Assembly (NCBI GenBank): GCA_903907075.1
Contig: CAIVMQ010000067.1
Coordinates: 1 to 64,000, forward strand
Length of the DNA: 64,000 nt
Direction: 5' to 3'
DNA from: an uncultured Bacteroidia bacterium
Lineage (GTDB): Bacteria; Bacteroidota; Bacteroidia; Bacteroidales; Prolixibacteraceae
The notes beneath the pieces were generated by a model. It worked only from the letters and a program-made list of their open reading frames with translations. It was not told the DNA's origin and searched no databases. Position numbers and translations under genes: made by a program. Below, piece by piece: positions 26,668-35,151 of the stretch (the first letter of the stretch is position 1; each line of letters starts with the position of its first letter).

Positions 26668-27434
26668 TTGAAATAAAAAACATATCTAAATCTTTTGAAG
26701 GGCGTGAAGTTCTTAAAGATATCTCAGCCATATTTGAGAAAGGGAAGACCAATTTAATTATCGGCCAGAGTGGCTCTGGAAAGACAGTTTTGTTAAAGTC
26801 TATCGTTGGATTATTTGATGTCGAAGAAGGGGAGATACTCTTTGATGGACGGAATAATCAGAATATGGATTTTCAGGAGCAAAAATTATTGCGGCAAGAG
26901 ATAGGGATGGTATTTCAAAATGGGGCGCTCTTCGACTCCTTAACCGTAGAAGAGAATGTAAGATACCCGATGGATATGTTTACCGAGATGACTCTTAAGG
27001 AGAAAAATCAACGGGTAAATTTCTGTCTTGAGCGGGTAAATATTAACGACTCGAACTACTTATTTCCCTCCGAGATTTCAGGAGGTATGCGTAAGAGAGT
27101 TGCTATTGCAAGGGCTATCGCCTTGAATCCGAAGTATTTGTTTTGCGATGAGCCAAATTCCGGACTCGATCCGGTAACTTCCATTCTTATCGATGCACTG
27201 ATCAAGGAGATTACCGCTGAATTTGATATTACAACAATTATTAATACCCATGATATGAATTCTGTTATGGAGATTGGGGATACGATACTTTTTATCTCGG
27301 AAGGTCAGAAGTGCTGGGAGGGAAATAGTTCTCAAATCTTTAGTACCCGTAATAAGAAGCTAAACGCTTTTGTTTTTGCCTCCCCTTTTTCAAAAAAATT
27401 CAGGGAAATAAAACAAATGGAGGACGACGAATGA
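26664..27434 (+). CDS. mlaF: MlaF-family ABC transporter ATP-binding protein
   Basis: A 256-residue ATPase that powers the MlaE permease. It has Walker A GQSGSGKT (about residues 34-41), the Q-loop VFQNGALFDSLTV (about 84-96), ABC signature SGGMRKRVAIARA (about 138-150) and Walker B YLFCDEPNSGLDP (about 159-171), with the switch histidine in NTHDMNSV. The 'SGGMRKRV' signature and 'NSGLDP' D-loop are typical of the MlaF subfamily rather than of generic importers. It overlaps mlaE and the DUF4296 gene by 4 bp each, giving tight translational coupling of all three. Confidence 0.94.
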   Translation: MIEIKNISKSFEGREVLKDISAIFEKGKTNLIIGQSGSGKTVLLKSIVGLFDVEEGEILFDGRNNQNMDFQEQKLLRQEIGMVFQNGALFDSLTVEENVRYPMDMFTEMTLKEKNQRVNFCLERVNINDSNYLFPSEISGGMRKRVAIARAIALNPKYLFCDEPNSGLDPVTSILIDALIKEITAEFDITTIINTHDMNSVMEIGDTILFISEGQKCWEGNSSQIFSTRNKKLNAFVFASPFSKKFREIKQMEDDE

Positions 27435-27796
27435 GACGGTATTTAATTTTAATGAGCCTAACTATGCTTTTCTTATGCTGCTCGGAAGGTGTTCCACAAG
27501 GCGTATTATCGGCATCGAAGATCACCCCGATTCTTGTCGACCTTCATCTTGCCGAAGGGATTTATTCGCAGCGCTATTTGCAGAAGATTACGCGTGATAA
27601 TTATTCTGAAGATCTTTACTTATCGGTCTTAAAGAAGTATAAAATTGATCAGAAGGTCTTAGAAGCCTCGTTATTATATTATGGGAAATACCCTGAGAAA
27701 TATAAGCCTATTTATGATGAAGTGCTTAACCGACTCCATTTTATTGAAGCCGATTTTCATGTTCAAGACTCCATTAGTCGGGCAAAAAGAAGGTAA
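27431..27796 (+). CDS. DUF4296 lipoprotein
   Basis: A 121-residue lipoprotein. The signal peptide ends at LFLCC (lipobox cysteine at about residue 16 or 17), and the mature part is helical with the DUF4296 pattern ILVDLHLAEG (about residues 36-45), YLSVLKKYKID and a terminal basic RAKRR. The role is unknown. Overlap with mlaF by 4 bp and a 6-bp gap to the amidohydrolase gene place it inside the operon, so it may be an accessory to the lipid transporter or simply co-transcribed. Confidence 0.8.
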   Translation: MRRYLILMSLTMLFLCCSEGVPQGVLSASKITPILVDLHLAEGIYSQRYLQKITRDNYSEDLYLSVLKKYKIDQKVLEASLLYYGKYPEKYKPIYDEVLNRLHFIEADFHVQDSISRAKRR

Positions 27797-27802
27797 TTTT
27801 TC

Positions 27803-28996
27803 ATGCGTAAGATTTCGGCTCATTATATCTTCACAGGTACCGGCAGAGTTCTTGAAAAAGGGATTATTATCTTAACTGACCAAGGTATAGTAGCCGAAAT
27901 TATCGACACAAAAGGGCTGCTTCAGGAGCAGTCTGGGCTCGAATTTTATAGCGGTGTTATAACCCCCGGATTTGTAAATGCCCACTGTCATCTTGAATTA
28001 TCTCATCTAAAGGGATTAATACCTGAAAAAATAGGATTGCCTGGTTTCCTAAATCAGATTTTACAATTGCGTACCTCTGATGAACTTAAGGTGGTTGAGC
28101 ATGCCCGAAACGCAGATGCAAAACTTGCCGCTAACGGAGTTGTAGCAGTAGGGGATGTGTCAAATTCAAATCTTACGCATTCAGTTAAATATAACTCCAA
28201 GATTGTCTATCATACCTTTGTCGAGGCATTGGGATTTAGTCCCCAACGGGCTATAAAAGCTTTTACTGAGGCTGCAAACTTGCTTAATGAGTTGCAGTCG
28301 ATTGGATTAGCTGGTTCTATGACTCCTCATTCCCCATATTCGAACTCCACAGAGCTATTTGCTTTATTATCAGCAAAAGCAATTGAGACTCGGTCGATCT
28401 TATCGATGCATAGCCAGGAATCAAGCGAAGAAGATGAACTATTTCGGTTCGGTTCAGGTGCAATCTATGATCATCTAATAGATAATCATCACCTTGATCT
28501 TACCTCTTTTCAGCCTACCGGTAATTCAGCTCTTGAGAGTGTGATTGAATTCCTACCAACGGGAAATCATGTTCTGTTGGTTCATAATATCCACACGACT
28601 CAAAAAGATCTGGATACGATTAAAAACATCCGTTCCCTGAAGCAAACCTGGTTTATAGTGTGTCCGAACTCAAATCTTTTTATCGAAGATCAGCTGCCCG
28701 ACATTGAACTTCTCCAAAATAATAAGGTGCAAATATGCATTGGCACCGATAGTCTTGCCTCAAATCATAAGCTCTCGATTGTTGAGGAGTTAAGAACAAT
28801 TCAATCCCATTTCCCTGCTCTCTCTTTTGCTGAGCTAGTGATTTGGGCAACCCGCAATGGTGCCGAAGCTTTGTCAATAAGCGATTGGGCCGGGACGATA
28901 GAGGTGGGAAAAAAACCGGGCATTAATCTGATCACCGGTATGGATTTACATCATCTTCGGCTAAGGAGCAATTCGCAAGTAAAAAAGTTGATTTAA
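27803..28996 (+). CDS. Amidohydrolase-family metal-dependent hydrolase
   Basis: A 397-residue TIM-barrel hydrolase of the cytosine deaminase/MtaD/SsnA superfamily. Metal-binding signatures are VNAHCHLE (about residues 57-64), the MTPHSPYS segment (about 171-178), SMHSQES (about 200-206) and GTDSLASN (about 315-322), so the full set of His/Glu/Asp ligands appears to be present. Substrates in this family include N-heterocycles such as adenosine or S-adenosylhomocysteine; which one applies is unknown. Six bases separate it from the DUF4296 gene, and the radical SAM gene follows after 45 bp. Confidence 0.85.
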   Translation: MRKISAHYIFTGTGRVLEKGIIILTDQGIVAEIIDTKGLLQEQSGLEFYSGVITPGFVNAHCHLELSHLKGLIPEKIGLPGFLNQILQLRTSDELKVVEHARNADAKLAANGVVAVGDVSNSNLTHSVKYNSKIVYHTFVEALGFSPQRAIKAFTEAANLLNELQSIGLAGSMTPHSPYSNSTELFALLSAKAIETRSILSMHSQESSEEDELFRFGSGAIYDHLIDNHHLDLTSFQPTGNSALESVIEFLPTGNHVLLVHNIHTTQKDLDTIKNIRSLKQTWFIVCPNSNLFIEDQLPDIELLQNNKVQICIGTDSLASNHKLSIVEELRTIQSHFPALSFAELVIWATRNGAEALSISDWAGTIEVGKKPGINLITGMDLHHLRLRSNSQVKKLI

Positions 28997-29041
28997 TGAA
29001 TTACTTTTAAACCCGAAATGGATAGTATCAACGATTAATAT

Positions 29042-29824
29042 ATGCCAACATTTCTTTTTAATCAAACAATATTTGGGCCGGTAATCAGTCGACGATTAGG
29101 AATTTCATTGGGCATTAACCTGTTACCAAATGATTCTAAATTGTGTTCTTTCAATTGCATTTATTGCGAGTGTGGCTGGAATCCTGAAAAAGGATCTGTT
29201 AAGGCTATATTCCCATCCCGAACTGTAGTGAGCAAAATGTTGCGTGAAAAATTGGTCGTTATGAAAGGGGATGGTGTTCTTCCAGATGTGATCACCTTTG
29301 CGGGCAATGGGGAGCCCACACTTCATCCTGCATTTGCCGCAATTATTGCAGATACACTGTGCCTTAGAGCTGAGTTATGCCCTCAGGCACGCATTGCCGT
29401 TCTGTCGAATTCTACAATGCTGCATAAAGCGGTTGTGATTGAAGCATTGAAAAAAGTTGATGATAATATTCTTAAACTTGATTCTGGCATTGAGAAGACA
29501 ATTCAAATTATTGATCAGCCTGTTGGAAGGTTTAATCTGGAGAAGTTGGTTGCCAATATTAAAAAGTTCGATGGGAATCAAATTATCCAAACGATGTTTC
29601 TCAAAGGGAGCTTTGATGGAGTTCGGATTGATAATACTACCGATGTAGAGTTAGATGCCTGGATAGCTCTCTTGCTGGAGATTCACCCTAAATCGGTTAT
29701 GATCTATACCATTGCCCGTGATACTCCAGCCAAAGATCTTCGAAAAGTTCCGGTAGCAGAATTGGAAGCTATCGCGCGCAGAGTAAGAGCTGAGACAGGT
29801 CTCGAGGTTCAGGTAAGCGGATAA
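29042..29824 (+). CDS. Radical SAM protein
   Basis: A 260-residue radical S-adenosylmethionine enzyme. The [4Fe-4S] motif is CSFNCIYC (Cys 35, 39 and 42), followed by a GNGEPTLHP motif (about 89-97) that lines the SAM pocket. The opening FGPVISRRLGISLGINLLP is shared by a conserved family of small radical SAM proteins whose reaction is not established in Bacteroidota. No extra cluster-binding cysteines or partner genes reveal the substrate. It is likely transcribed with the upstream amidohydrolase. Confidence 0.88.
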   Translation: MPTFLFNQTIFGPVISRRLGISLGINLLPNDSKLCSFNCIYCECGWNPEKGSVKAIFPSRTVVSKMLREKLVVMKGDGVLPDVITFAGNGEPTLHPAFAAIIADTLCLRAELCPQARIAVLSNSTMLHKAVVIEALKKVDDNILKLDSGIEKTIQIIDQPVGRFNLEKLVANIKKFDGNQIIQTMFLKGSFDGVRIDNTTDVELDAWIALLLEIHPKSVMIYTIARDTPAKDLRKVPVAELEAIARRVRAETGLEVQVSG

Positions 29825-29922
29825 AAGGGCTGTTTTAATGACTTCACGATTGTGCATGAGGATTATGATGACTGTTAGAAAAAACTTAGAATTAAATAGT
29901 AAACTACTGATAATTAACTAAA

Positions 29923-32226
29923 ATGATGGAAATGAGATTTAAATTTATCCTCTTTATGCTGCTGGTAATCTCTTCGATAGCCTTTGGGCAGCAAGCCGGG
30001 GGGTCACAAACTTCACTTGTAGATTATGTAAATCCGCTTGTCGGAACCAATTCCAATTATGCCCTATCTAACGGGAATACCTATCCCGCTATTGCTCTTC
30101 CTTGGGGGATGAATTTCTGGACTCCGCAAACCAATAAGATGGGAGATGGGTGGGCCTATATGTATAACGACACCAAAATCAGGGGTTTTAAACAGACACA
30201 CCAACCTAGTCCGTGGATTGGTGATTATGCCGCATTTTCGCTATTCCCCGAGACTGGGAAGCTGATAATAGATGAGAATAAGCGTGCTTCGTGGTATTCG
30301 CATAAGGCGGAAATTTCAAAGCCTCATTACTATCGTGCATATTTAGCCGATTATGATGTGGTTACTGAGATTACTCCAACAGAGAGGGCCGCACAATTTC
30401 AGTTTACTTTTCCCGAATCCGATCAGGCACATGTCCTTATTGATGCCTTTAATGATGGATCGATGGTTAAAATATCATCAGCTGAGAAGAAGATTACCGG
30501 CTATTGCAGAAACAATAGTGGTTCAGTTCCTGAAAATTTTCATAACTATTTTGTAATTGTTTTTGATAAAGAGTTCTCTGACCTGGCGACCTGGAAAGAT
30601 AGTATCTTAACTCAGGGAAGCAAGGAAGCTGAAGGGAAACATGTAATGGCAATTCTTACCTTTAAGACCAAGAAAGGGGAGAAGATCCATGCCCGTATAG
30701 CCTCCTCATTTATTAGCCCTGAACAGGCTCAGCTTAATTTAGATCGCGAGCTTGGAAAGCAAACATTCGATCAGACCAAAGCCAATGCTGAAGTGGCCTG
30801 GAATACAGAGCTTACCCGCGTGAAAGCTGAAGGGGGAACAGTAGACCAAAACCGTACTTTTTATACTGCTCTTTACAGGACTATGCTCTTTCCTCGCAAA
30901 TTTTACGAAATCGATGTTACTAATAAAGTTGTCCATTATAGTCCTTACAATGGGAAGGTACTTCCGGGATATCAGTTTACCGATAACGGTTTCTGGGATA
31001 CTTTCCGTGCCGTATTCCCCTATTTTACCTTGATGCATCCAACGCTAAGTTCACATTTAATGGAGGGTTTAGCTAACACCTACAACGAGAGCGGATGGTT
31101 ACCTGAGTGGGCAAGCCCGGGTCATCGCAATTGTATGATCGGATCGAACTCTGCGGTAATTATTTCCGATGCTTACCTTAAAGGGATTCGTGGATTCGAT
31201 ATCTCAAAACTCTATGAAGCGATTCAAAAGAATACCGAAAATGAGGGTCCGATGCATTCTGTTGGTCGTTATGGTGTTAAATATTACAATAAGATGGGGT
31301 ACGTTCCCTATAATGTTGGCGTTAATGAGAATGTTGCCCGGACATTGGAATATTCGTTTGCCGACTGGTGTATCTGGAAACTGGCTAACGATATAGGACG
31401 TCCTCAGGCGGAGATTGACCGTTTTGCGAAGCGTGCGCTGAACTATCAGAATGTTTTTGACAAATCGGTTAATTTTATGAGAGGGAAGAATGAAGATGGG
31501 ACCTTCCAGACCCCATTCCGCCCTGATAAATGGGGTGATGCCTTTACCGAGGGATCGAGTTGGCACTATACCTGGTGCGTATTTCATGATCCTCAAGGAT
31601 TGGCAAACCTCTTTGGAAGTCGCGAGAAAATGGCTAGCCGTCTGGATGAACTTTTTGATTCAGCTCCAACCTTCGATTTCTCCTATTATGGTGTTCAGAT
31701 ACACGAGATAACAGAGATGCTTATTGCCAATATGGGACAGTATGCACATGGTAATCAGCCCGTTCAGCATGCCATCTACCTATATAACTACCTGGGCCAG
31801 CCGTGGAAGGCACAATATAGGGTCCGTCAGGTAATGGATAAGCTCTATACTCCAAATCCCGACGGATTATGTGGCGATGAGGATAATGGTCAAACCTCGG
31901 CATGGTATGTTTTCTCTGCAATGGGTTTCTATCCTGTGGCTCCCGGAACCGGAGAGTATATCCTGGGTTCACCGCTGTTTAAAAAAATTACTCTCGCGCT
32001 TGAGAATGGAAAGAAGCTGGAGATTAATGCGCCACAAAATAGCTCCGAAAATGTTTATATCAATAAAGTTACCTTCAATGGGGCTGAATACGATAAAAAC
32101 TATATCACCCATGCCAGTTTAACCAATGGAGGTAAAATACAGTTTGATATGGCTAAAACAGCGAATAAAGTTCGGGGCACCCTGCCACAGAGCTTCCCCT
32201 ATTCGTTTTCGAATATGAAGAAATAG
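29923..32226 (+). CDS. GH92 alpha-mannosidase, secreted
   Basis: A 767-residue glycoside hydrolase of family 92 that removes terminal alpha-mannose from glycans in a calcium-dependent inverting reaction. A signal peptide is seen (cleavage near FGQQ, about residue 24), then the family start VDYVNPLVGTNSN, the WGMNFWTPQ segment, GFKQTHQPSPWIGDY, the catalytic acid in EGSSWHYTW (Glu 543), and GDEDNGQTSAWY with the base pair Asp 652 and Asp 654 (matching Asp 642 and Asp 644 of characterised Bacteroides enzymes). The family is linked to N-glycan and mannan use. It stands alone here: no SusC/SusD pair or other glycosidase flanks it. Confidence 0.93.
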   Translation: MMEMRFKFILFMLLVISSIAFGQQAGGSQTSLVDYVNPLVGTNSNYALSNGNTYPAIALPWGMNFWTPQTNKMGDGWAYMYNDTKIRGFKQTHQPSPWIGDYAAFSLFPETGKLIIDENKRASWYSHKAEISKPHYYRAYLADYDVVTEITPTERAAQFQFTFPESDQAHVLIDAFNDGSMVKISSAEKKITGYCRNNSGSVPENFHNYFVIVFDKEFSDLATWKDSILTQGSKEAEGKHVMAILTFKTKKGEKIHARIASSFISPEQAQLNLDRELGKQTFDQTKANAEVAWNTELTRVKAEGGTVDQNRTFYTALYRTMLFPRKFYEIDVTNKVVHYSPYNGKVLPGYQFTDNGFWDTFRAVFPYFTLMHPTLSSHLMEGLANTYNESGWLPEWASPGHRNCMIGSNSAVIISDAYLKGIRGFDISKLYEAIQKNTENEGPMHSVGRYGVKYYNKMGYVPYNVGVNENVARTLEYSFADWCIWKLANDIGRPQAEIDRFAKRALNYQNVFDKSVNFMRGKNEDGTFQTPFRPDKWGDAFTEGSSWHYTWCVFHDPQGLANLFGSREKMASRLDELFDSAPTFDFSYYGVQIHEITEMLIANMGQYAHGNQPVQHAIYLYNYLGQPWKAQYRVRQVMDKLYTPNPDGLCGDEDNGQTSAWYVFSAMGFYPVAPGTGEYILGSPLFKKITLALENGKKLEINAPQNSSENVYINKVTFNGAEYDKNYITHASLTNGGKIQFDMAKTANKVRGTLPQSFPYSFSNMKK

Positions 32227-32252
32227 GGTCTTATTTGACCACTTAAGTTTTC

Positions 32253-32319
32253 GCGCAAAGAAGGGCATATTACAAAAGATTAGGATGAATCCATTTGTAT
32301 TTCATACCCTTCTTTGCGC
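32253..32319. terminator. Inverted repeat between convergent GH92 and pgeF
   Basis: Arms of 13 bp (32253-32265 with 32307-32319) are separated by 41 nt, which can fold further. It sits between two converging genes and probably ends both transcripts. No T run, so confidence is moderate. Confidence 0.5.
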
Positions 32320-32326
32320 AATCATT

Positions 32327-33127
32327 TTATCGCAGCATAATACCGCTTCCCATCCTTCCGGTTTTGGCGCCATCCCGGCGGGCAGAGAAGAACCGTTCGG
32401 GGTCTGATAAGGTGCAGATTTGGGCAACTTCAATTTGATTTACTGGGATGCCTGCATCAAGGAGCTGCTCCTGATTGGCTTTCCAAAGATCAAGTAATCT
32501 TTTATTTGGTTGATAAGGTATCGTCGGGTTATAAAATGGAGCATTAAACTGGGAGTAAACCTCAGCACCAACTTCATAAACCTCAGGACTAATGGAGGGG
32601 CCGATAACTGCAATCAGATCTTCGGGCACCGATCCGAACTCTTGTATCATTTGGCTAATCGTTTCACCAACAATTTTTTGAACCGTTCCCCGCCATCCGG
32701 CATGAATCGCTGCAATAACTTTTCGCCTCGGATCAAAAAGAAGAACGGGAACACAATCAGCAGTTTTTACCGCTATGCATACGCCACTCAGATTTGTAAT
32801 CAGCGCATCGGTATCAAGGAGGTAATTTTTTTTCCCCTCCTCGGAGGCAATAAGGAAACTCTCCGTGATAATTTTTACTGTTGCCGTATGGGTCTGTTTG
32901 GGAAATACCAAACGATTAGAAGTGATCTCAAGAGCAGCGCAAAGTCGTTCCCTGTTGTTGATGACATTTTCTCTTGTATCACCCGAGTTTAGTCCTAAGT
33001 TTAATGAGCTGTAATTACCCGTGCTTGATCCGCCATTTCGTATCGAAGAGAAATGGATCACATTGTTATAGCTTCCCAGAATCTTAAATTGCAAGAGAGA
33101 TAAATCTCTTATCTTGATAGAAATCAT
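32327..33127 (-). CDS. pgeF: Peptidoglycan editing factor PgeF (laccase-domain/YfiH)
   Basis: A 266-residue copper/zinc-type 'multicopper oxidase-like' fold protein that removes mis-incorporated residues during peptidoglycan assembly. Family signatures are SSLNLGLNSGDTRENV (about residues 39-54), the metal motif KTADCVPVLLFDP (about 119-131), IAAIHAGWRGTVQ (about 137-149) and the C-terminal FFSARRDGAKTGR (about 244-256). The conserved His/Cys ligands are intact. It is divergent from comB with only 72 bp between starts. A purine nucleoside phosphorylase activity has also been reported in the family. Confidence 0.92.
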   Translation of the reverse strand: MISIKIRDLSLLQFKILGSYNNVIHFSSIRNGGSSTGNYSSLNLGLNSGDTRENVINNRERLCAALEITSNRLVFPKQTHTATVKIITESFLIASEEGKKNYLLDTDALITNLSGVCIAVKTADCVPVLLFDPRRKVIAAIHAGWRGTVQKIVGETISQMIQEFGSVPEDLIAVIGPSISPEVYEVGAEVYSQFNAPFYNPTIPYQPNKRLLDLWKANQEQLLDAGIPVNQIEVAQICTLSDPERFFSARRDGAKTGRMGSGIMLR

Positions 33128-33199
33128 AGTTCTTTTCTACATTTAGGTTAAATTCGCTGCCAAATTACAAAAGATCTCATTGGAATAAGATCCACAACT

Positions 33200-33892
33200 A
33201 TGGAAATCGAAATTCTCCAGCTCATTGAAGGGGCAAAAACGGCACGCGGACTAACAGTTATTATTGATGTTTTCAGAGCATTTTCTTCCGCCTGCTATAT
33301 CTTTAATGGCGGTGCCGATACGATAATCCCTGTTGAGCATGTGGAGGAGTCCTTTGAATTAAAAAAACGATACCCCGAACTTCTCATGTTAGGCGAACGA
33401 CATGAACGTAAAGTCCCGGGATTTGATTTTGGCAACTCTCCTACGCATATCCTGAATTATGATTTCACGGGCAAAACAGTTGTTATGACTACCAGTTCAG
33501 GAACGAAGGGTATTGCTAATGCTACGCAGGCCGATGAGATCATTACCGGTAGCTTTGTAAATGCAGGAGCACTAATTCGATATATTCAGCAAAAAAAACC
33601 TGCTCATGTGAGTTTGGTATGCATGGGTTACGAGTGCCGCTACCCAACACAGGAGGATACTTTTTTGGCACAATATCTACGCGATAAATTGCTCTGTGTA
33701 GAACCCGATTTTGAGAATATGAAACAACAACTACGTATTGGTGATGGAGCAAGGCTGCTTGATCCGCTTAATCAGGAGTGGTCTCCCGCTTCCGATTTCG
33801 ATCTCTGTCTTGATGTTGATCGGTTTGATTTTGTTTTAAAGGTTGAAAAACGGGGTGAATATAACATCCTGAAAAAAATAGAACGAATTTAG
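33200..33892 (+). CDS. comB: 2-phosphosulfolactate phosphatase (ComB-like)
   Basis: A 230-residue ComB-family enzyme, which in coenzyme M synthesis hydrolyses 2-phosphosulfolactate to sulfolactate with Mg. The sequence has the ComB pattern IIDVFRAFSSACYIFNGGA (about residues 22-40), GERHERKVPGFDFGNSP (about 73-89) and TTSSGTKGIANA (about 105-116). ComB homologues are common in Bacteroidota without the rest of the pathway, so the in vivo substrate may differ. A cysteate-synthase-like gene 9.2 kb away and a C-S lyase gene 54 bp downstream make a sulfonate link worth testing. Confidence 0.87.
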   Translation: MEIEILQLIEGAKTARGLTVIIDVFRAFSSACYIFNGGADTIIPVEHVEESFELKKRYPELLMLGERHERKVPGFDFGNSPTHILNYDFTGKTVVMTTSSGTKGIANATQADEIITGSFVNAGALIRYIQQKKPAHVSLVCMGYECRYPTQEDTFLAQYLRDKLLCVEPDFENMKQQLRIGDGARLLDPLNQEWSPASDFDLCLDVDRFDFVLKVEKRGEYNILKKIERI

Positions 33893-33946
33893 AATACTAC
33901 ACCCTTTTTAAGACTGCAGATCTGGGAAGGATTATAAAAATAAAAT

Positions 33947-35122
33947 ATGAAGAAATACAACTTTGATGAGATTATCGAACGACGCGGTACCGACTGCGTG
34001 AAATACGATCTGCTGGAGACCTATTTTGGGAATGGCGATGCCTTACCTCTTTGGGTTGCTGACACCGATTTTAGGGTTCCTGATTTCATTATGGATGCCT
34101 TACAACAGCGTATGAGCCATGATGTTTTAGCCTATTCGTATCGTACGGATGCCTTTTATCAAGCGATTATTGATTGGTTGGATCATAGGCATAACTGGAA
34201 AATTGAGAAGGAGATGATCACCACAAGCCCGGGTGTCGTTTCGGCGGTTAGCTTATTGATAATGGCGCTCTCTGAGCCCGGTGATACGGTGATTGTTCAG
34301 CCTCCTGTATACTTCCCATTCTTTACAAGTGTCAAAGGGTTGGGGCGTAAAATGGTGGAAAATCCGCTGGTTATAAAAGATGGCAGATATACCTTTGATT
34401 TTGAGAATTTGAAAAAAGGGATCGATGCCACTACGAAGCTTCTTATCTTATGTAGTCCTCATAACCCCGGTGGTATGGTCTGGACCAAAGCTGAGCTTGA
34501 GGAGTTATGTCAAATCTGTACGGAGCATGGAATCTTTATTATATCCGATGAGATTCATGCTGACCTCGTCTTTTCCGGGAATAAGCATCTTCCGATTCCC
34601 CTTATCTCTGAGCAGATCGCAATGAACAGTGCCGTATTAATGGCTGCCAGCAAGACCTTTAATGTTGCAGGCCTCTCCTCTGCTTTTGTGATTATTCCGA
34701 ATAAAAAAATCAGACACAAATACGAAGAGGTATTAAATACGGTGCACATTCACAGTGGAAATATCTTTGGAAATATAGCTACCGAGGCGGCTCTTCGTGA
34801 TGGAAATGAATGGCTTGATCAGCTTATGGTCTACCTTGAGGAGAATTATAAATTTGTAGCAGAATTTATTTCCAGCCGATTGCCTAAGCTTAAAATCATG
34901 AAGCCTGAAGCTACATTCCTTGTCTGGCTAGACTTTTCGGCATATGGTATAAGTGAGAAGCAGATGTTCAAAGTCCTTGTTGATGGAGGAATTGCATTGA
35001 ATCATGGGAGTAAATTTGGAACCGGTGGGGATGGTTTTTTTCGACTTAACTTCGGTTGTCCGCGTGCAACCCTCGAGGAGGGTCTGCTTAAAATGGAGAG
35101 TGCATTGAACCACCTTAAATAA
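33947..35122 (+). CDS. MalY/PatB-type PLP-dependent C-S lyase (aminotransferase fold)
   Basis: A 391-residue class I/II aminotransferase-fold enzyme of the MalY/PatB group, which usually cleaves cystathionine or cysteine S-conjugates to a thiol, pyruvate and ammonia. Seen: the N-terminal RRGTDCVKYD segment (about 13-22), SPHNPGGM (about 169-176) holding the Asn that contacts the cofactor, SDEIHADL (about 202-209) with the Asp that pairs with the pyridine nitrogen, and the Schiff-base lysine in AASKTFNVAGL (about 234-244). It is followed after 29 bp by a TonB-dependent receptor gene, implying one transcript. Confidence 0.9.
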   Translation: MKKYNFDEIIERRGTDCVKYDLLETYFGNGDALPLWVADTDFRVPDFIMDALQQRMSHDVLAYSYRTDAFYQAIIDWLDHRHNWKIEKEMITTSPGVVSAVSLLIMALSEPGDTVIVQPPVYFPFFTSVKGLGRKMVENPLVIKDGRYTFDFENLKKGIDATTKLLILCSPHNPGGMVWTKAELEELCQICTEHGIFIISDEIHADLVFSGNKHLPIPLISEQIAMNSAVLMAASKTFNVAGLSSAFVIIPNKKIRHKYEEVLNTVHIHSGNIFGNIATEAALRDGNEWLDQLMVYLEENYKFVAEFISSRLPKLKIMKPEATFLVWLDFSAYGISEKQMFKVLVDGGIALNHGSKFGTGGDGFFRLNFGCPRATLEEGLLKMESALNHLK

Positions 35123-35151
35123 TCGGGAGCGTATTTTTTAATTTACACCTT

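Noticed and set aside
31204-31596. 130-codon minus-strand frame
   Set aside because: Opposite the GH92 gene, no features of its own.
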